Part shown: piece after piece, positions 1 to 10,305 of the stretch
Position numbering within the stretch: position 1 is the stretch's first letter
How the letters are laid out: each line of letters starts with the position of its first letter
Assembly (NCBI GenBank): GCA_003118195.1
Contig: BEXV01000113.1
Span: 281,884 to 345,883, forward strand
Reading direction: 5' to 3'
From: Hemicentrotus pulcherrimus
Taxonomy: Eukaryota > Echinodermata > Echinoidea > Camarodonta > Strongylocentrotidae
Length of the DNA stretch: 64,000 bases
Position numbers and translations under genes: made by a program
The notes under the pieces: model-generated
Seen by the model: the letters and a program-made list of their open reading frames with translations, nothing else
Database searches by the model: none
What the model was told of the DNA's origin: nothing

Positions 1-488
1 CGTGATTTTACATGATTTTTTTCTCAAGGGGGGGGGGGGGATCCGCCACTGGCCACTTTGGCGGATATACCTTTGGGGTCAGAAGTCAAATGACATAGAA
101 ACACAATACTGGGGCAGCTCTTTTTTTTCTTCGTTGCCACATAGTTCTAAAAGGGGCATATTATGTACCAGGCCGGGGGGAGATATAAAACCAGGGATAT
201 GAGAGTTAACCCTGATAAAACCAAACTTCTTGATAAAATTAAGGCCCGGTCGTGTACGGTGCCACTAATGTCACCCCACGGTGTATCCCCACACCTCCAT
301 CATCTTTTTTTATCATTGCCATAATTTCTTTTTTGCAATGTAAATTTGTAAGGATTTAATGTTATGCTCTATGTGTCATTTGAAAGAAAGACAAATAAAT
401 ATCTTATCTTATCATCTACCAGTGTCCCTCGAACAATCGGTCGGTATATAAGGACGATAAAATAGTACACGTCTGTAAAAACCCAAAT

Positions 489-509
489 ACACACACACAC
501 ACACACACA
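489..509. repeat. (CA)n microsatellite
   Basis: About ten uninterrupted AC dinucleotides. Confidence 0.9.
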
Positions 510-1157
510 GTGAGCTGAGTTGTATTATGGAGTGAATTATCTAGACAGAGGTCTTGTTGTGTGTTAGCAGTTGTTTTTCCTTGATATTTCTTTACAGAGG
601 GGCTGCGTGTAAAAGTAAGATTCCACTAATTTTTCTTAATAGATTGGTTTGTGGCACTGTCTGTAAGTAATAGTAAGTCTAGAATACGTAGACTTAAGTC
701 TAATAAACATGTACGACAGAGCGATGGAGACTTGTTTGAACTTTGAGACTGCATGTCAGTGAGTGCTACTCGAGCTCGAGGCCATGGCGACTGCTGCATG
801 CTGATAGAATTCCGCCCGGGTTTCCGGGCAGGACGAAGTCTCTGAATTACAAGTCAAGTCTGTCTGACCACTTGTTCAGTTTGAATTGACTGCACCCAGA
901 CTCTACCTAGCAATATCAGAGTTGGAAGCCATACCATTGCATGTTAACAAACATGTTTGAACTTTGATGACAAAATGCCATTAGTGTGAACAGAATATCT
1001 AACTGTTAGTGTTAGAGTCTAGATCTGGAGTCTATCACAGTATCAGGGTTAATTCTTCCCATCTTTAGTTGAACAATAAGTTTTAATTAAATGGACTAGA
1101 CCTAGGTCTATGTTTAAAGAATTATTATTATTGTTTTTGTTATTCTATTTAAAATTA

Positions 1158-1197
1158 TCATTATTATTATTGTTATCATCATCATCATCATCATCAT
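1158..1197. repeat. ATT/ATC trinucleotide microsatellite
   Basis: Runs of ATT followed by seven or so ATC units. Confidence 0.8.
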
Positions 1198-1660
1198 AGG
1201 TATTATTAATTATGCTTGGAGTTTGGATAATTATTCGACGAGAGTAGGGTTACAACCAACAACAAAAGTACTTCCATTAAAAATTCATTGTAATCTGTAT
1301 TCAATGGACTGATGTTGTAAGAGTTGGAAATCATGGTCAAATTCTTTCCGTAAAGATTGTTTATCACACAAATTTACTGGAGAAAGGAGAGAAATGCTGG
1401 GCTGATCGCACTCTGCTGGGTGCTCTGATTTCGCAACAAATTTTCATGCAGTGTCCAGAAATACTGCTAGGTCAGGGAAGGAGATTCTAGTTCAGTTTAT
1501 TGCAAAATGCTTTAAGACAATTGCGAAAATAAACAGAAGGGTACGAAACTTAATTCGAATGAGTCCTCAGATTAAAGAATAAGTTCCAAGTAGATAAAGT
1601 TGATAAGTCTGAAGTAGTTGCTGAAACATGACTCTCGCTATAATCTCTTGCATCTTGCAG

Positions 1661-1818
1661 ATTGAAATCAGGATGGATATGATGGGGAAGGCTATGTTCT
1701 CTCACCAAGTTGGTAAATTGAAAGAAGACTTTGGATTGAAAGGAGATGAGGAGGAGAAGACGAGTAACTATGATCCTCGGAAAGAAGCAGAGGAAGAACA
1801 GCAGCTAGCAGAACAGAG
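1661..1818 (+). CDS. cplx: Complexin coding exon A (5' part 1661-1672 probably untranslated)
   Basis: The acceptor is a weak pyrimidine tract ending TTGCAG at 1655-1660; the donor is AG|GTAGGT with the exon ending at 1818. It encodes the N-terminus and accessory helix, including the Glu-rich run EAEEEQQLAEQ. Codon 49 (Arg) is split by the intron. Confidence 0.9.
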
Positions 1819-2877
1819 GTAGGTCATTCTTTATGATATATGTATGATATGACATAGTTCATTTTCTCTTTCAATATATATGTGTTTGTCATTAACTCAT
1901 TATGATTGTTCTTTTTGTTAAAATATTTTTAGAAATGAATTCAATTGAATAAAATGAACTGAATTGAGTATATATCCAGGCACATTTACTGGAATCACTA
2001 TTTTATGAAAAGGGGAATTTGAATTTGAAGAATACTGTATTAACTAATTCATTAAAATTCTAAAAGAGTTGGTGGAAGTATGACAATATTATTTCCTCAT
2101 ATTCTAAATAAACACATCTGACTAAAATACTACTCAAGTAACAATTATGAGTGATATTCTGATAATTACTGCCTAAAGTTTATTCTACATAAGTCCAGTA
2201 TTGTAAGAATAAATGTTACCGCTTGCTATGAATTTCATTGTGATGTGGGTCATGGAGTTTGGTGTTGAGGATGAGCTGAGAATTAATGAGATACCCTGCT
2301 ATGACTGCTATCATGTACTAGGTAGATTCATATTTAGCCCAGAGCAAAGATAAATCAATCCATACTGGAAAACTGATTCATTATGAACAATTTATACATT
2401 GTTTGTATCATTGGTCGGAGGTTAATAGATTGTCTTATGGGTAGAATCAGGATTAAAAGTATGATAATGTTTCTCACATTAGCTGTAGGGTTATCACAGA
2501 AATGGTAATACATGTCGTAGAAAACTTATCATGAGACCAATAGTGCATAGTGCTATAAGTATGTAATCATTTAATACACGTAGTATTTCATAGTTTGTGT
2601 ACTGCACACTAACTTCTCCTGACCCCTCCCCTTTTCCTCCAGACAACGTCGGAAGGAAGCACAGGGTAAGAAGCAAGCAGAGAGGGCGGTAAACCGTAAC
2701 AAAATCAGAGAAAAATATGGACTGAAACAGAACAAGCACGACCAGCAACTAGTGTCGCACCAAGGAAAACCAACCCCTTCCGAGAAAGTACCCTCAAGAG
2801 ACAATTCTTCTTTAACAAGGAGCGGGTCTTCATCATCATCACAAGATAAGAAAGATGACAAGTGTGCAGTCATGTGA
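1673..2877 (+). CDS. cplx: Complexin, two coding exons joined 1673-1818 and 2643-2877
   Basis: Complexins bind the assembled synaptic SNARE bundle, clamp spontaneous fusion and promote calcium-triggered release. The joined frame gives 126 residues, close to the family's usual 130-160. The N-terminus (MDMMGKAMFSHQVGKL) has the spacing of the complexin-3/4 start; an acidic accessory segment follows (about residues 24-48), then the central helix (about 49-75) with AER, NR, NKIREKYGL. By alignment from memory the five SNARE contacts of vertebrate complexin-1 (R48, R59, R63, I66, Y70) are all present. The tail is Ser-rich and ends CAVM, a CAAX prenylation box, as in complexin-3/4 and insect complexin. 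The start at 1673 is chosen on family similarity; the exon's acceptor AG is at 1659-1660 and the frame is open from 1661, so a longer N-terminus is possible but unlikely. The intron is 824 nt, GT-AG, phase 2. Confidence 0.93.
1819..2642 (+). other. Complexin intron
   Basis: GT-AG intron of 824 nt, AT-rich, with a pyrimidine-rich 3' end (CCCCTTTTCCTCCAG). I see no other feature in it. Confidence 0.85.
2643..2877 (+). CDS. cplx: Complexin terminal coding exon (central helix, Ser-rich tail, CAAX)
   Basis: Starts by completing Arg49 and runs 78 codons to TGA at 2875-2877. It carries the SNARE-binding central helix (KIREKYGLKQNK) and a hydrophilic tail with a run of serines before DKKDDKCAVM. The terminal Met of the CAAX box suggests farnesylation (family rule); this would tether the protein to membranes. 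No frameshift or internal stop is seen. Confidence 0.92.
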
Positions 2878-4324
2878 TCTTTTCTCAAAGCCTTATACAT
2901 GTACATCAGGTGACCATGACAGGATGTGTGTTGAATGAGTATCTGGGAGTGATATACATGTAGTAGCTTCATCCTAAGGTCATGATGCATATTCTGTATG
3001 TTGACATAGAGAATGGCTTCATTTTGGTAGTTTCTATCAGTACAGCCTGGGGCAAACCTGATAACCATGAGATGCTTGCCACAGTGATTGATCTTTCTTG
3101 GAGATGGGTAACTTCTATTATGATTGTGCAAAGTTAGAGATGAAGATTCGCTATCAAAACTCAATGCTGGCATGCAGTAGTTTTTCCACTGGTAAAGTTA
3201 TATACAGTATTTGAATGAGCACAATGATTTGTTTTTTACCATTATAAGATTTTTTCACACATGTTCACCAATGTTCTCATTTCTGTGGCTTACTATACGG
3301 TAAGTATAAAATCTGATGAATTGTGGAAGCTACGTTACATCATAATTTTATTCAAGAATGGGACTTGCTTTGTGATTTCCAGTGTGATTTCCAGTGGCTA
3401 TTCTTATTTCAGAGGGTGTTCAATTTCTTCTTTCTTTATGAATGACTATACCATCAAACACTTGCCTTGCTCCTACTCCGGATAACCGATTCTCATTCTT
3501 ACATGTACATGAAACTGTCAGGATTATTGAAAATGCTGATTTGCCGATATATGATGCACTACCAAAAAACTTGACACAAAAGTGATTATACAAAGTGAAG
3601 TTTGCATAGATGTCAAAATTGGCAATCTAGGTTTCTCATTGTTACACAAGGGTCTTCCAGACCTATTCATTGTATATTTGATAATGGTGTCTATTGACTT
3701 ATAATCTGTTCTCAGTAAGATTGTACATGTACTGGCTTCCTTCCACAGTTTGAGTAAAGACATCTTTCAAGTAATTATCAAAAATTATTGAATGCCTTCA
3801 GAAATTTGTCTTTCATCAATCAAAATTTATGATATTTTAGTCTTCCATCAAAACTGTTGCCTTTCCTGTGCAGGTAGTGCCTTGCTTTTAATGGAATTTT
3901 TTTTCGTTCTAGTATTGCACACTTTTTATTAATTTTCTCCTTTCCATATTCAGTTACAATATGAAGGACAAATTGTAGATTCTATTTCATTTTTTGAGAT
4001 ATTCTTGTTTTCATTCAGTAGCGTATAACACACGTTCTTCATGGACATATTTTTCTTTCTAGTATTACTAGTTCATATATATATCTATTCATAGTCCTTT
4101 CATATTCAGTTACATTTCAAAGGAGTAACTGTAGACTTTTGATTCTATTTTATTAAGATATTCTTGCTTCCATACACTGTATGGACAGAGAAGTAATAGT
4201 AATGGTTTGAAAAAGTAATAACAGAATCTTGATACGATTACTAATTGATATGGGGAAATTCACACTGGCAATTCTCTGTATCTTGAACCTATCTTTGTTG
4301 TTGAATGTTTGAAACGTGAATAAA
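2878..4324 (+). other. Probable 3' UTR of complexin, with AATAAA at 4319-4324
   Basis: AT-rich, stop-filled sequence directly after the complexin stop. The first canonical AATAAA I find on this strand is at 4319-4324, which would give a 3' UTR of about 1.45 kb. Transcript data would be needed to place the end. Confidence 0.25.
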
Positions 4325-4829
4325 TTTCTGAGTTAACATCCTGGAAATTCATCAACTTGTGCTGGTTTCTATGAGGATTAAGTTTCATTTCCTGAATTGA
4401 TTTGTATATTTTACCAATTACTCTTGTTTCACTTTGATTCATTATATTCCAGAGATCATACAGGAAATACAACCTACAGTTTCTTTTTCTTTAACAATTA
4501 AGTGCCTTTGTTAATTATTGTTGAAGAAACAGTAGCATGTCCACTGTAATGTACATACTGCCAATTTGTAGGTTTTGTGTCTTCCAGGGAATCCTATTTG
4601 TGGTTGTGGTATTGGTTTTGATTTTCAAATTGTTTAAAAGAGAGATTACCTACCATCTGAAAACACAGATACATGTACATATATACAAACATAATGTAAA
4701 GTACAATGTACTATCATTATACATCAAGTCCAATACTTCCAATGCCAAATAGCTGGTCACCTTAGATTTATTGGGCTGCCTGGACTAATTAGATGTTATC
4801 ATTGGGTACATTAGTCTCATTTGATGATA

Positions 4830-5163
4830 CTATTTTGAATAAGCGAGTTCGTAATTAGGATTTGCGCATGGGCAGATCAAGGTCATTTGTACCCAAATTG
4901 TAAAACCATTGAGCAAATACTCGGATCGTGCTCATGAAAGTTATCAATATTCATTTATGCACCAACAGTACATTTATCTGATACACAGGGGGAAGTATTC
5001 TTGTCAAGAGGCAAACAAAAGATATTCATGAAGCACCTCCATCACGTCGGCAGTGATTATTCTAAAATACACACGTGGGAAGTATCCATCGTGTCAAAGA
5101 TCTGTGGATATTTTGGGGTCATGCGTTCCACAGCTATTTACAAACTCGCTTATTGAAGAATAG
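4830..5163. mobile_element. MITE, AATAAGCGAGTT family, uninterrupted copy
   Basis: Perfect 12-bp terminal inverted repeats AATAAGCGAGTT (4838-4849) and AACTCGCTTATT (5143-5154), extending imperfectly to CTATT and AATAG at the outer ends. The interior matches, in reverse orientation, the copies at about 5646-6045 and 6660-7075. This copy lacks the 167-bp insertion those carry and so shows the empty site. No open reading frame of note. Confidence 0.75.
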
Positions 5164-5645
5164 CCATATTATGTAGTAAATAGAACATTACCTGTGACAT
5201 TTGAGCTATGAATTTCTTCTTCTTTTTCCTATTTTTTTTTTTTTGATCTGTGACTTTACTTCAGCTAATCAATCAGCCTTGCTAAAAGATAACATCCATC
5301 TTGTAATTTATCAAACTATTCAGGTGTTTTAGATCAAGCCTTTGCAGGGTAAAATCATACATTGCAGGTGTATCACATGTTATGCAAATTTTGTGACTAT
5401 GACTTTCGCCAAAAAATGTGTATTACAATTCTGAGACATACATGACCATTTTAACCTACAACTTACAAGTCTCACTATTTGGTATGTGCTGTACAATGTA
5501 ATCAATGTAGTGACTATTATTACAATATTTTAAACAAAATTGGATAATGAGATGAGTTTGATGATCAGAGTAGGTCAAAATAAACTGAACTACAAATGTG
5601 AATCTATATGCATGTATACAATATACCACTTCATAGTTAGCACAT

Positions 5646-6045
5646 GGGTCAAATGACCCCAAATATCCACAGATCTTTTACTCATTGAGAAGTCCCACTT
5701 TGTGTATTTTAGAAAAATCAATGCCAAAGTCATGTATGTGCTTCACGAAAAGCCTTTCTTTGCCCTCTTGTATCATAAGAATGTACTGTAGGTGCACACC
5801 TGAATAATAGGGACTTTTAGATTTGCACGACGTGAACATGGACTGCTATGTGTGACATCCCTTTAAGGCACTACCAGTGCCTTAAAGGGACGTCACATTG
5901 CTTTAAAAGGATGTCACATTGCCTTAATAGGATGTCACATGTGGCAGTCCACATTCTCGTCGTGCAAATCTAAAAGTCACTAATGATTACGGTGGGTTTT
6001 ACAATTTTATCAGAAATGATCTTTATCTGCCCATGCGCAGATATG
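5646..6045. mobile_element. MITE, AATAAGCGAGTT family, inverted copy split by an insertion
   Basis: Reverse-complement similarity to 4860-5130 (shared segments: CCCCAAATATCCACAGATC, GTGTATTTTAGAA, GTTTTACAATTT, GCCCATGCGCA). The copy is interrupted at 5812-5978 by a smaller inverted-repeat element. The terminal repeats themselves are degraded. Confidence 0.65.
5812..5978. mobile_element. Small foldback MITE nested in a larger MITE
   Basis: Terminal arms GACTTTTAGATTTGCACGAC and its exact reverse complement at 5959-5978. An inner palindrome around AGGCACT-ACC-AGTGCCT and three degenerate tandem units of about 21 bp (CCTTAAAAGGATGTCACATT type) fill the centre. The whole should fold into a long hairpin. 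A diverged copy is at 6825-6980. Confidence 0.75.
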
Positions 6046-6422
6046 TGAAGCCTACTGAGGGGAAGATTTTTCTCAAAAACCGGGACCATATCTTTGTAGG
6101 TTGCAGCCAGGAGGATGCCATCGAATTGGCCATTTGTTGCCATGTACATATGTACATGTGAACAGTGCACATAAAATATGGTACATTGTACATGTACATA
6201 TGTCTATTGCGAGATTAAGAAGCAGTAATATGCACATCTATGTATTAAAGATATACAATTGTAAATGTTATTGTTATCTGAGTTTGTGATATACATGTAC
6301 CGGTACTTTTGATCATGCAATTAGACCAAACAACTTGTCAGGCAGATAAGGTGTAAATATGATGAATTTTTGGATGCAAAAGGAATCAGCTATGCATAGG
6401 ACTACCAGCAATAAAAACATGN

Positions 6423-7466
6423 AAAAAATGTGTATTACAATTCTGAGACATACATGACCATTTTAATCTACAAGTCTCTCTATTTTGTATGTGCTGTTAA
6501 TAAGCATAGCATGTAATCGATGTAGTGACTATAATTATTTTTTTTTTTTAAATGGATGAGACGAGTGTGATGATCAGAGTCGGTCAAAATAAACTGAACT
6601 ACCAATGTAAATCTATATATATACATGTATACAATATACAATTTCGTAGTTTGCACATGGGTCAAATGACCCTAAATATCCACAGATCTTTTACTCATGG
6701 AGAAGTTCCACTTTGTGTATTTTAGAAAAATCAATGCCAAAGTCATGTATGTGCTTCATAAAAAGCTTTTGTTTGCCCTCTTGTATCATAAGAATGTACT
6801 GTAGGTGCACACATGAATAATAGGCACTTTTAGATTTGCACGACGTGAAAGTTGACTGCTATGTGTGACATCCTTTTAAGGCACTGCCTGGCTCTGCCAG
6901 TGCCTTAAAAGGATGTCACATTGCCTTAAAAGGATGTCACATGTGGCAGTCCACGTTCTCGTCATGCAAATCTAAAAGTCACTAATGATTACATAACATG
7001 AGCACGTATTTCTGTCGGTGGGTTTTACAATTTTATCAGAAATGACCTTTATATGCCCATGCGCAGATAGTATTTACGAAAAGGCTTATTTGTGAAGCCT
7101 ACCAACTCAGGGGGAAGATTTCCCTCAAAAACTGGGTCCACATTTTTCTAGGTTGCAGCCAGGAGGATGCCATCGATTTGGCCATTGGTTGCCATGTGCA
7201 TGTGAACAGTACACATAAAATATGGTACATGGTACATTTACATGTGTCTATTGGGAGATTAAGAAGCAGTAATTTGTACATCTATGTATTAAAGATGTAA
7301 AATTGTTAATGTTATCTGAATTTATGTGATATACCGGTACTTTGTTTTGATCATGCATTCATGCAATTGGGCCAAACAACTTGTCAGGCAGATAAGGTGT
7401 AAATATGATGAATTTTTGGATGCAAAAGGAATCAGCTATGCATAGGACTACCAGCAATAAAAACAT
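6423..7466. repeat. Direct duplication, copy 2
   Basis: Starts with AAAAAATGTGTATTACAATT as copy 1 does at about 5412 and ends with GCAATAAAAACATG as copy 1 does before the N. It carries the same transposon fragments in the same order as copy 1. Confidence 0.85.
6825..6980. mobile_element. Small foldback MITE, copy in duplicated block
   Basis: Same arms (CACTTTTAGATTTGCACGAC / GTCATGCAAATCTAAAAGTC) and inner palindrome as 5812-5978, one tandem unit shorter. It sits at the same site of the larger element. Confidence 0.75.
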
Positions 7467-8960
7467 GCATCCATCTTTTGGACATTGAAATGGTTTAGAT
7501 ATGGGCTTTGTCTCTTCAGGTATATGCAACTTTTCTTTTCATTGTATACATGTATGTAGTTGTACATGGGAATGCTCATTTACTTGATATTGTTGTGATG
7601 AACAATATTTTATCTGTTTGAAGCTAGCAGGGCATTAGGGTTGTATTATTTAACACAGAGTTAATGCCCTTTTGGCTCCAGACAGACAATATTAAAATAC
7701 CCTTCTTTATTTGTTAAAGGGATTTGAGGGTCAAGATTTTGCATGTTAGTGAAGTGAGTCTTCATGTTCTTTGTCAAAAAATGTACATGTATACAATTCT
7801 TTAAATGATGAAGGTGAAATGAAGTTAATATATTATGTTCAATAATACCCTTCACTGTGAGTGAACTCTCTACGTGTGTCCGATCCTAAGTTTTTGTGCC
7901 TATAGCTTGTTCATGTGGGGCCTAATGTCATTCATACGATATTTATGTAAATGAATTAATGTGCCTTTTTCATCTTTGGGAATTTGAAATGGATAGTCTG
8001 ATTGCTCTGATCATTTAAATGAAGAAACTGGAATATGTCAAACTCCAGTCACGCCAAAGAAACCAACTCCAGTCTGACTCCAGACTGAACAAAAGATACA
8101 TTACACTGAATGGTAAAAAAATCAGTCAGTTTGGGATCATTGTGGAGTAGGGTCAGCAGTGTGACTGAGGTATGACCTGGACAGAGAAATATTGTGAATA
8201 ATTTCAAATGTATGCAATGTTAACCATTGATAACCGAATATGTGCCTTTGATGAAATGTGTCTTACCAGTCTTGAAATTTGTACAGAATTGCTATAAAAA
8301 ATATCATTAAATAAAATATATTCCAAAATAAATATATCTTACACTTACATAGAATTGTGACCTTTTCATATATTTTGTGGCGTTTTCCCCCATCACTCCA
8401 TTTTCCTCTGATTTTTTTCAAATTGATGGCCGTCTTTAATAATATCTGCACCCCCTTTCCTTTTTTAATTCACTTTCTATCCCTCCCTCTGTCTATCTTT
8501 CTCTCAAACACATTTTTTCCAAGACTCCATTTTCTCTACAAAACTTCAAATTTCTTGTTCACACTCATAAACCACTCATGTCCACTGCCAACTCTCATTT
8601 TCTTTTGGGCAATGGTACTATTTTACACACTAATCTCTGTGGTTCACATTATAAATCTTTCCCACATGATTTGCTCTTCCTTCAATACATTTATCTATAT
8701 ATATGACATAGTCTCAGCAAGGAGTTACATATTATTCTAAAAAATGAAGGGGAAAAAACAAAATGCTTTCCATGATCAATAATATGAGAACACAATAAAA
8801 AAAAAAAAATAGGATGAAATAATATTTATTATTGGCCAATTTGGGACTTTCCTTACAAGGACTGCTGGTGTGACAAGCTATTAAATTTTTCTTTTGATAC
8901 TTAAACTGGCTATTGTTCGCAATTGTACAATATAAACAACAATTCAACAACATAAAAGGT
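7467..8960. other. Spacer without identified gene
   Basis: AT-rich sequence with scattered stop codons in all frames. A pyrimidine-rich stretch near 8380-8520 makes a 127-codon open frame at 8357-8740 with low-complexity Phe/Leu/Ser composition and no coding character. Confidence 0.6.
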
Positions 8961-10158
8961 GATTTTCAATTCATTTATTGGTTTTCCTTATCACATAGGG
9001 AAATAGATAAACCACATAATTACAAAAATATCGCTCTTACAATTTGATAGTACATGCACCAAATATAACAACTGACACAGTATACATAATTCAGTACACC
9101 CTGTATAGCTTTAAACTACCTTGGTAATCTTTCAATTACTGACTTGCATTTTTATTAAAAGCAAATCCAAATATGAAAATACACAAGTTTCTATTACGCG
9201 ATAGAATTTTGTTATTGTATCAAACAAATTAATTCACAACCCTTAAAGGGTCTAATCTATCTTAAGCTATGGTCACATGACCTAGAAGTAGCCTGCTTGG
9301 CGGCCGGGCGGTGAGTTTTGAGCCGATTTCGCCCAGGCACCGAGCGGCGGCCGCCTGGGCACCGCTTGTTTTTAGGGCATCGCTCGCTCGCTGCTGAAGT
9401 TTTAGCACGGAGTTAAAATTTGGGCGGTGCCTGGACGTTTAGATTCTCACCATCAAATATGAATTACATACCAGAAATTGTATCAAAATTAGCTGTCTTA
9501 CTGAAGTAACAGTCATAATTTTAATTTTGTATGAGATGATAGATAAGAGTATAGAGCTCCATGTTTACATTTCTGTACTGTAAATATCATGAGATGGTAA
9601 AGCAAAAAATCATTGCCATGTAGACAAGACCATCACTAGAAGCGAAGGGATGTAACAACCCACAATGTTCTGTCTGCGAATTTGTAATCTAGAGCCTTGT
9701 TGCAAAGCATTGACACCTATCTAGGTTTTTTTCCATGTTGAAGAACAACTAGGAACATCTTTGAGCAAATTTGAAAGTCTTGACGCCCACTTTTTTTTAG
9801 TCTTGTCTGGAGATATAGTGTAATGTCTAAAGACCATTCTCTCTCTATTTTCCCTTCATGTTTTCCCCCTTGTTTGATTTTTTGAAATATTAATGAACTT
9901 GCTGGGAAATTTGGTCATAAACCCAACACTCAAAATAAGAGTATTGGCACATGTGAATATAGATGTATCAATTACATAATTTCCAATGTTTTCCTCGATT
10001 CATTCTTTGCCTTTCAGAGAGTATCTCACATCTTTGCAGGACTAGATTACGATGTCATATAACATTGTCCTTCTAGCCAAAGAATTAACAGACCCCTTCA
10101 TGATACAATGACGAACTCACTGCATTCTACTTGAAGCAAGATGGTCAACTAATTCATA
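8961..10158 (-). other. 3' flank of the ISOC2-like gene; possible poly(A) signals
   Basis: Lies downstream of the minus-strand stop at 10159-10161. AATAAA on the minus strand (TTTATT on plus) occurs near 9151-9156 and near 8974-8979, which would give a 3' UTR of about 1.0-1.2 kb. It contains the GC-rich repeat at 9290-9437. Confidence 0.25.
9290..9437. repeat. GC-rich inverted/tandem repeat patch
   Basis: A sharp GC-rich island in AT-rich surroundings. CCAGGCACCG (9333-9342) is matched by its exact reverse complement CGGTGCCTGG (9425-9434), and GCCTGGGCACCGC lies between. Probably a degenerate mobile element; boundaries are not clear. Confidence 0.5.
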
Positions 10159-10305
10159 TTACATATTTGATACAAGTCCAGAGACAGGTGCAGTTGTCTT
10201 GACTAAACCTTGAATCTGCTTGAACTTTGGATGATCTTTATCTCCTAGCAACTGGAAGAGTACAGATTCACTGGTTGTGATGATGGCTCCAAAATGACGT
10301 AACCT
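10159..10305 (-). CDS. ISOC2: ISOC2-like exon 5 (residues 151-198 and stop)
   Basis: Acceptor ATGACAG|AGG; stop TAA at 10161-10159. It encodes [17 protein letters not shown], a family signature, and a short C-terminal helix ending LVSNM. Confidence 0.92.
   Translation of the reverse strand, partial: RLRHFGAIITTSESVLFQLLGDKDHPKFKQIQGLVKTTAPVSGLVSNM

Larger units (their letters stand above)
1..1660. other. Region upstream of complexin coding exons
   Basis: No coding exon is supported here. The stretch is AT-rich with a G-run near 30-40, a CA microsatellite (489-509) and an ATC/ATT microsatellite (1158-1197). Because a splice acceptor lies directly before the first complexin coding exon, at least one 5' untranslated exon should lie at or beyond this region. 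A short open stretch at 724-759 followed by a GTGAGT donor-like site near 760 is one candidate, but its phase does not continue into the coding exon, so it could only be untranslated. Confidence 0.4.
5412..6421. repeat. Direct duplication, copy 1 (ends at single N)
   Basis: This 1.0-kb block is repeated with substitutions and small indels at 6423-7466. Copy 1 ends exactly at the N at 6422 and copy 2 starts directly after it, so the pair is probably two alleles or unmerged contig ends rather than a biological tandem duplication. Confidence 0.85.

Noticed and set aside
2571..3173. 200-codon minus-strand open frame
   Set aside because: It runs antisense across the complexin exon; the translation has no domain and the plus-strand exon explains the sequence.
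8357..8740. 127-codon plus-strand open frame
   Set aside because: Low-complexity Phe/Leu/Ser-rich translation of a pyrimidine-rich stretch, without splice sites or similarity.
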